From assembly GCA_020744425.1 (NCBI GenBank), contig JAGMUV010000004.1, positions 496,001-560,000 on the forward strand: 64,000 bases of DNA, given 5' to 3'. The notes beneath the pieces were generated by a model. The model was not told the origin of the DNA. It saw only the letters and a list, made by a program, of their open reading frames with translations, and did no database searches. The position numbers and the translations under genes are program-made. Positions 58,801 through 64,000 of this stretch are shown in pieces. Position 1 is the stretch's first letter; each line of letters opens with the position of its first letter. Origin of the DNA: Dactylonectria macrodidyma (lineage: Eukaryota; Ascomycota; Sordariomycetes; Hypocreales; Nectriaceae).

Positions 58801-59586
58801 GCAAATACCAACCCTGACAAGGACCCCCACGAGATTGTCGATAGCTCCAACATGCGTGTCGAGGAAAAGATTTCGAGGGCGTACCATCGGGACTTGTCCT
58901 GGAGGAAAGTCTTGGTCAAGCTGGAGCCCGACGCGCACAACAATATCTTTGTGCGTCGCATGTTCGCCAATGCCTACGGTTGGCCCGTCGTCAAGCATCT
59001 TGTCGACTCGCACTTTAGCGACTCGGCGTCGGCCCATCTGCGAACCGAGGACGAGAGCAATCGTGAGCGGGCAGCGGAAATCAACCAGCCGCCGGATGCG
59101 CACGGCAGCGAGCTCAAGGATAGCGAGAGCAAGGCACCAGAAGCCAAAGATGGTGAACCACCGCTCAGCAAGGACACACGCAATTCCCTAGGAGCGCCGG
59201 CTACGCGGACAGAAAGCGAGACGCGCGAAGCGCTGGACGAAGTGTCTGATCTCCCCGACCACTCAGCTCCGCCACGCTCGCAGGGCAGCGACACGTCGGG
59301 CCAGCGGTCGCGGAACGAGCACGACGGCTCGATGACGTGGAGCGAGCGCGACTGGGTCGACAGCGAATGCGACAGCGACCTCGACTTCGGTGGCGACCTG
59401 CCCCCGTCCGAGAGGCCGCCAGCCGGGTTGACGATACCCACGTCGCAGGAGAAGGGCAAGGAGGCGCAGCGAAGCCCCAGCCCGCTGTCGGCCGGGTGGA
59501 ATTGGGCCGAGAAGATTGTCGGCAAGGGGCCGGGTTCGCGGGCGAGGAGTCCCGGGGATGAAGGCGCGAAGAACAAAGACGATTAG
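55825..59586 (+). CDS. ROG1-type DUF676 serine esterase / lipase
   Basis: An alpha/beta-hydrolase; yeast Rog1 is a monoacylglycerol lipase. A single exon gives 1253 residues from the ATG at 55825; the codons before it contain no ATG. The N-terminus is low-complexity (SKTA and TASK repeats, Ser run). Residues about 115-330 form a beta-rich region conserved in this family (GEVVRYTVTYTPS, LYVRVRNTCAIALRAAFVHG). The hydrolase core starts at KKIHLVVLTHGLHSNLGADM, and the nucleophile is Ser 567 in ISFIAHSLGGLVQTYAI. Further core blocks are FITLASPFLGLSNENPLYVK and TVYSNVVNDGIVPLRTS (candidate Asp in VNDGIVP). An acidic insert of about 60 residues (SNEDEAQNDARNEDDDEDDD) lies between the first strand and the nucleophile. 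The C-terminal 500 residues are mostly disordered, with a conserved island (YHRDLSWRKVLVKLEPDAHN). Family firm, substrate inferred. Confidence 0.93.
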   Translation: MPDDPPPPVPSPPTASKTAPDTASKTASKNPSSSSSSSASTPRPSDKDRGAGHGDVRKKSRIASSIALALSPPPASPPVTSPSPSASVCVSAPVTTASFAQRPTSPEPLESALATTLRRAEATANMLLLHQVGSVKTGEVVRYTVTYTPSQDRILPSPEKLYVRVRNTCAIALRAAFVHGPYTLSVAAYPASFDPNEKFEHPERYGVPEFEPMVKAGGTWECELVVPDDIRQSAGMGGHGGFGKPPEHDQECAQWIIEVASQVIFSTSAAVGYELVVARDHKSLNLSSISPVLSGQAQVPQPGKVSDYQQSIGAKDGHHPAQPRGVFSRAVQVKVEDTATLWNTPRLPGWDDQGQARAQNHAGPDQPVESVVKTGDPETKQEPAPRKQKKIHLVVLTHGLHSNLGADMLFMKESIDAAVRQAKVDAKARRAKERASKRKSDSSTDSASNEDEAQNDARNEDDDEDDDEEVIVRGYSGNATKTERGIKYLGKRLARYVLSTTYPDQPFLPSTKGAGEAMLHAVKGDKSDSELKPAHKHSSINSNHSKDHLEKHQRPYKITSISFIAHSLGGLVQTYAIAYIQKHSPEFFDLIKPINFITLASPFLGLSNENPLYVKFALDFGLVGRTGQDLGLTWRAPTLARSGWGALVGNLGETAHKKVYGESQPESKPLLRILPTGPAHTALKKFRTRTVYSNVVNDGIVPLRTSCLLFLDWQGLGRVEKARRDAGLVETVVGFGWAELTGGNMASPRQKQLPAGDRQSQSQNQSGTVTPGESRENMREVPLPSSTAIIEDDQASLRSVPTPFADDIPSDSGESNNSGPLSGFFNFFKSNEPPKPQNVSHKQRMIFRRSQTISFSDLPAAGEASPSGSPKASKVTSGHEEEEEGVTAPPKTTFFESAGDLLNPKMPGVDYLIDPSERPRTIFHDRVYHPTDIPGPPMKRRPATLVRRKTLTQSGSVSRASTTTSTGSGSSSPYPSIHHENTDRSTKDYDDTANTNPDKDPHEIVDSSNMRVEEKISRAYHRDLSWRKVLVKLEPDAHNNIFVRRMFANAYGWPVVKHLVDSHFSDSASAHLRTEDESNRERAAEINQPPDAHGSELKDSESKAPEAKDGEPPLSKDTRNSLGAPATRTESETREALDEVSDLPDHSAPPRSQGSDTSGQRSRNEHDGSMTWSERDWVDSECDSDLDFGGDLPPSERPPAGLTIPTSQEKGKEAQRSPSPLSAGWNWAEKIVGKGPGSRARSPGDEGAKNKDD

Positions 59587-60645
59587 ATATACACGATACC
59601 GTCATGACGAAGAGCGGATGTGAAAATACGGGCTTAGATAGAGTTATGAGATAGAGGCGCAATGAAACGGGACGAAGAGGCTTAGAGTATCTTTATTTTT
59701 TAATTCGTATTGCACGGCGTTGAAGCGATCGGTTTGGAATAGTTCGAGATGAAATGGTGTTTTTGGCTCATGTTGATGAAGTCTTGCCAGGTCTTGACGT
59801 TTGCAACTGAAGGATCCTGACAACGGTCCTACCCTGTACCTATGTAGTCAACTCATTATCCGGAAGTAATCATTTGCGGGTTCTCTGGCATTAATGAACG
59901 TCAAGTATTGGTTGGACAATAATATATTCAGACCTGGTCACTGAGCTCAAGTGAACACGAGGTCAATTACAATAAGACTTGTTTTGTCGTGAGTAGTGCT
60001 ATATGCGCAGCATCTCGCAATAGGCTGCAAACCTAACCGCAACTAAGTCACCTCGAAATTAACATACGTACTATTCCCGTTATTACTAATATTAATATAA
60101 TCTTGAGGTTTTATTATCGCTAGTTATGAGGCTTGCTATTGCTACTTAAGGAGAAGAGGACTCGTCAATAAATGCTGTGCAAATCGCAATACTCTTTGTC
60201 GTTATGTCTTGTAAGTCGCCATGAAATGGGCAGAGCGAAATGACGCTTGTAACGTGAATGCTACCGGATGGCTAAACACGTTTGGGCTAAGATTACCGAC
60301 ACTCCAGCACTCCAACTCTCCAAATTCAACTTCGAAAAGGAACTATGGTTGGTTGACATGAACAATGGCCTGTCGCTTTCTGATGTGAGGTTCCCAGCTG
60401 TGCCCAAGCCCCCTCGTCTTTTTTCTTCTGAAGGTTGGGGCTTAAGACTGAGATAAGTTAGATGAGGCCCACCACTAAAAATCAAGGGCCCAGAGCTATC
60501 CTCGACAGAATCCTCGACAGAATCCTCAGAAGAGGACTTATTTGAAGATCAAGGACGTCATGCGCTAGGCAGAGTGAGAGAGAGAGGTGTGAGAGTCAAA
60601 AAAGACAAAAAGTATGGATAATGAGTGGAATCAAACCACCTATGT
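59587..60645. other. Intergenic, AT-rich in part
   Basis: No gene. 60036-60140 is markedly AT-rich (TTATTACTAATATTAATATA). Confidence 0.5.
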
Positions 60646-60734
60646 TGGACGAACAGGGAATCGAACCCTGGACCACTCCCAGATATTCGGATGAAACATG
60701 CTAAGGGAGTATTATACCACTAAACCATTCGCCC
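60646..60734 (-). tRNA. tRNA-Ala (anticodon AGC), with a 17-nt intron
   Basis: On the minus strand the acceptor arm GGGCGAA pairs with TTCGTCC plus discriminator A, and contains the G3:U70 pair that marks alanine tRNAs. The anticodon stem CTCCC/GGGAG encloses TTAGCAT, giving anticodon AGC. The loop is interrupted after the base next to the anticodon by an intron of 17 nt, the normal place for nuclear tRNA introns. The T arm is CAGGG-TTCGATT-CCCTG. The D region carries the usual TAGTGGTA box A. Mature length is 72 nt without CCA. Confidence 0.93.
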
Positions 60735-61811
60735 GAATGAATTGTTGAGGTCGGGATGGGAGATTTGCATCTAAGAGGTGGGATTTTGGACAGAGAGAAG
60801 CTTGTGCGTGGGTGTTGGGTTTTTTTTTTTAGTGGGGTAATGATAGAGGGGACGGAAAGGTGGAATTTGCATTTGGAGGGGGGGGCGTTCATCTTGGCGG
60901 TGGCGGCGGAGACAAACCGGGAGGCTGAGAAAGGCTTGCGCTGAAAGCCAAGTCTTCAAGCCAGCCTGACAGGGCAGGGCGCATCCTGTTTCTTTGGGAA
61001 TGAAAAATACATACAACGCACGGGCCATCCTGCATTTGACTCTGTGTCGTGGCAGGGGGAGATCATCAAGTCAACGTGTAATGCGATGGTACGAAATGCC
61101 AATGCAAATGAATGTTGGTCTCAAGCAGCAGCAGTGTGAAACAAAATGACCAATTGACGAACCCCCGTGGCTGTACCGCGGCTGTCGACAGGGCGCCAGA
61201 CCGCCTGTAAGTTGGGCAGAGGCTAGTGCGATAGAGGGTAACGCCCCCCCACTGTAAGGTGCCCTATTAGGCTTGGATTTGGGGGCCATGCACGTGCTGT
61301 CAATGTGAACTTTTTTCCCCAACCATGACGACCATGTGCGTCACTCCGAGGGCTTGGGGGGGCCTCCCAGCGGAGATCTGAGAGAGCCCTGCTGGAGGGG
61401 ACCTGAAAACTAATCATCGTCGTCAGCTTCGCCACGGCTTCTAGTTCTAGACCTTGCCAAGTTCTTCTTCCTCTCACCTTGGACGTATTGAAACTCCCCC
61501 TGGGCAATTTACTACATATTCGCTTGCGTGCTGCGCCCAACGTCGTTCTCTGTCCCGGTTCCTGGTTCCCCCCTCCTCCTCTTCTGCGGCCTTGGTTGGG
61601 TGGATTGGCCTAGCCTCGCGATGCTGCTATAGCTGCGTTTCCAAGGTTCTGCTCACCCAGGCAACTCTCTCACCGACTCCCTCTCCTCTATCTTTCCGCG
61701 TCGTCGCTCTTTCGAACCCGAATCGAGTCGAATACAGAACCCGAAAACCGAGTCGAATACAGAACCCAAAAACCGAGTCGAATACCGTATAGAATCAAAA
61801 TCCGGGCCGCC
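60735..61811. other. Intergenic and leader of the K+/H+ exchange gene
   Basis: No gene. A 25-bp tandem repeat (61724-61785) lies directly before the next ATG; the stretch before it is CT-rich. Confidence 0.55.
61724..61785 (+). repeat. 25-bp tandem repeat, about 2.5 copies
   Basis: Units start CGAGTCGAATACAGAACCC at 61724 and 61749, the third (61774) is cut after CGAGTCGAATAC. It probably lies in the 5' UTR of the gene at 61812. Confidence 0.88.
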
Positions 61812-62732
61812 ATGCGCCTCTACCTCCTCCCGCTCTCGACGCGGCGCACGCTGCTCTACGCGCAGCGCCTCAACGTGGTGACGGCGTCGCAGGACCGCAG
61901 CTACCTCGACCGCGGCACCGCCTGGGCGGCCAAGACGTGGGCTTCATGGGAAAAGCAGGACACCGGCTGGAAGCGCAAGGTCGTCGACTACGGCAACCAC
62001 GCCTTTCGCCGCATCCCCTACCAGGAATGGGGCCTCAAGTCCGTCCCGCCGCTGTCGACGAGGCGTCGCGCCGAGGAGATGGAGGGCAAGGAGAAGGTCG
62101 AGCTGTGCTATCCCGCCTCCATTGTCTCGCAGGCCAGGGCCGAAGGGATTCTGCGCACGCTGGCGACGGAGAGGCAGTCGCTACATCGCAAGAAGCTGAT
62201 CTGGTGCTGCATCGGCATGCCCATCTCCGCTCCCTTTGCTCTCGTCCCAGTGTAAGTTTCCCCGGGATCATGCCAGTGGCGTAGACTAACACCTCGCAGA
62301 ATCCCCAATTTGCCCTTCTTCTACCTCCTCTACCGCGCCTGGTCCCATTGGCGAGCCATCGCCGGCGGCAAGCACATCCAATGGCTCCTCGAGAAGAAGC
62401 TCGTCCTGCCCGCGCCCTCCAAGGTCCTCGACGACCTCTACGCCACCCACGCCGCGGCCCCCGAAGAGCCGCATAACAAGGAGCAGACGCTGCTGACGCA
62501 AAAGGAGGTCCAGACCTTTTCTAGCGACCTCGACATCCCTGCCCTGGAGATTGAGCTGGAGAGGGCCATCTGGCAGGTTGAGCAGTCGCTCAAGGACCCC
62601 AAACAAGCGACGCCCACGGATGCCGTCGCGGGGCCCGGGATCGAAATATCAGACTTGGAAAACCCGGATGCGACAACGTCTCATCCCTCGGAGAACATAT
62701 CGGGCAGCAAGGACAATAAAAAGGATCAATGA
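61812..62732 (+). CDS. Mitochondrial K+/H+ exchange-related protein
   Basis: An inner-membrane mitochondrial protein of the Mit_KHE1 type (yeast YDL183C/Mrx19 family), implicated in potassium/proton balance and mitochondrial volume. Two exons, 61812-62251 and 62300-62732, give 290 residues. The N-terminus is basic and hydroxylated without acids (MRLYLLPLSTRRTLLYAQRL), like a targeting segment. The family core follows (WASWEKQDTGWKRKVVDYGN, FRRIPYQEWGLKSVP, ELCYPASIV). Two short hydrophobic spans (KKLIWCCIGMPISAPFALVP and IPNLPFFYLLYRAWSHWRAI) are joined exactly across the intron. A charged C-terminal tail ends in KDNKKDQ. The assignment rests on recalled family features, strongest in the core motifs. 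Confidence 0.85.
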
Positions 62733-62989
62733 GTCAAGAGCCGCCACGCCTTGAATGATGTATGTATGATACGGTAATGTTCTCTCACAGTCAAACGCAT
62801 TTCAAGAAGGACGGAGGGGGCGTATAGAAGTAGGATAAAACGACAGGCGCGCAGTTCACGGCGGGTATATTCATAGACACTTCTCAACACTAGGTCAGGC
62901 GGGCGCAGAGCAAAATCACAATTCTTCATGCCATCATCATTACCATTTTCATCATCTCCGTCTCCCATCTCGCCCCTTTTCTCTCCCTG

Positions 62990-63569
62990 TCATAAGGGCT
63001 CGGCTCGCCGGAGGAGGTTCGGCGCCGTCAAGGCCGGCAGCGCGCCGGCTAGGCCGAACGCCATCATGACTCTCCGCGTCGTCAGGCACGACAGGTCCGG
63101 TAGCCGGAACCGGAGCACGGGTTGTTGGCTCTCCGTGTATCCTACGAGGGAGAAGCTCAGGCCTAGGCTTCGGAGGTCAGGAAGTGACGGACAGCAGCCC
63201 TGAAACTAGGCGTCAGCAAACCGGATTCTCAACTCGACTCATCCACCAGACTGAGGGAAAGGGGAGACATGGGAATCATACTCGGCTTCTGGGTACTTTG
63301 CGCCGCAAAACTCCGGTGTTGTCACCCTGAACGAACTGCGAGTTGACGACGTGCTCGCGCCACGCCTCGGCCGCCTTGCTCCGTAGCAGCCTCTGCGCGA
63401 GCGTGTGCGACGCCGGCCCCCGTCGGACGGACCGGCTCCTTCTCCGGCGGCCGACACGAGCCGAGAGGGGATTTAGTGGCGACGAGACCACGGGAGCGTA
63501 TGAGGGATCGGCAGAAGTCATCTTCTCTCTTTGTTCTTCCTTCGATGATTTAGACAGGGCGCAGAGCAT
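62990..63569 (-). CDS. Small hypothetical protein, two exons (165 aa)
   Basis: Convergent with the K+/H+ exchange gene, its stop 257 bases from that gene's stop. Exon 1 is 63569-63282 (a second in-frame ATG at 63521 is also possible) and exon 2 is 63199-62990, joined by an 82-nt intron with GTATGA donor and TTTCAG acceptor. The N-terminal half is Arg/Ser-rich (SARVGRRRRSRSVRRG) followed by a helix-like LAQRLLRSKAAEAWREHVVN. The C-terminal part has a mildly hydrophobic segment (VMMAFGLAGALPALTAP). I recognise no family. The basic N-terminus might suggest a mitochondrial or nuclear protein, but that is a guess. The splice sites keep the frame, which supports the model moderately. Confidence 0.5.
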
Positions 63570-64000
63570 AGTAGTGGGGTAATATGGGGGAGCAAAACGT
63601 CGTGAGGTATGAAAGGGGAGTTTGAGGATGAGAGGGAGGTTTCTTTGGCACTGGCTTGTATATGTTTCTTGAGAGATTCCTTCCCCCCTTCCAGATGTAT
63701 TTAATAAACAAGAGACGTGGGGGGGCGGGGTGGCTAGAGAGCGGAAGAAACACCAGGGGCTGGAGGATTCGAATGTAAAACATTGTCAGCATCCTGGAAT
63801 GCTGCGCGTGCAGTCGCGATTTCATCGACACGGCTACGCGCTGGGTGAGACCGCGCTGGCGGGATTCCTAAGCCAGGCACAATGCAGTCATAGAAAAAAA
63901 AAAGATCTTCAGGAACAGAGACATACGTATACACTTTGAGACATGGTGGATGTCCAAGGTTCAGCTCATCTGACATGCCTCCCTTGTGGTCGAGCCCTCT
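63570..64000. other. Promoter side of the 62990 gene; nothing else seen
   Basis: No supported gene up to the window end. Short A-run near 63894-63903. Confidence 0.5.

Overview
The window is nuclear DNA of a filamentous ascomycete (Pezizomycotina, most likely a Sordariomycete). Protein genes are cut by many 45-120 nt GT..AG introns with CTRAC-like branch sites. The families are typical of moulds: four Zn2Cys6 regulators, a CFEM/PTH11-type receptor, a STAND/NACHT gene, a Dal5-type permease. Housekeeping genes (eIF3g, CHO2, an RBR ubiquitin ligase, a ROG1-type lipase, a mitochondrial K+/H+ exchange protein, an intron-bearing tRNA-Ala) fill much of the second half. The species cannot be fixed from the sequence alone.

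1-32 kb is accessory. It holds the 3' part of a permease gene, a broken STAND gene, a Zn2Cys6 regulator whose zinc cluster is spread over four small exons, and an 893-bp inverted-repeat element with 8-bp target duplications. Then come the CFEM receptor and a second regulator. At 18.5-25.6 kb four genes sit close together: a Zn2Cys6 regulator (its fourth intron has GA where GT is expected), an Aro8-type aromatic aminotransferase, a divergent ThDP 2-oxo-acid decarboxylase and a DJ-1/PfpI protein. Transamination followed by decarboxylation is the first half of the Ehrlich/indolepyruvate route, so this may be an amino-acid catabolic cluster. The promoter shared by the two enzymes carries a 14-bp-phased array of CGG triplets, a plausible binding array for a zinc-cluster regulator. 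A fully decayed subtilisin gene follows.

32-64 kb is more conserved: a CYSTM-like protein, eIF3g, CHO2, a decayed lactonase-type gene, a fourth Zn2Cys6 regulator, the RBR ligase, the lipase, tRNA-Ala(AGC), the K+/H+ exchange protein and a small unknown gene. Gene-poor gaps of 2-4 kb separate them, with simple repeats.

Three pseudogenes (STAND, subtilisin, lactonase) carry frameshifts and nonsense codons, most of the latter explainable as CpA-to-TpA changes. The strongest leads are the enzyme pair with its phased CGG array, the non-autonomous transposon, the mutated splice donor and the micro-exon zinc cluster. Gene models were spliced by hand from frame continuity and splice signals; every multi-exon model given as complete sums to a whole number of codons.
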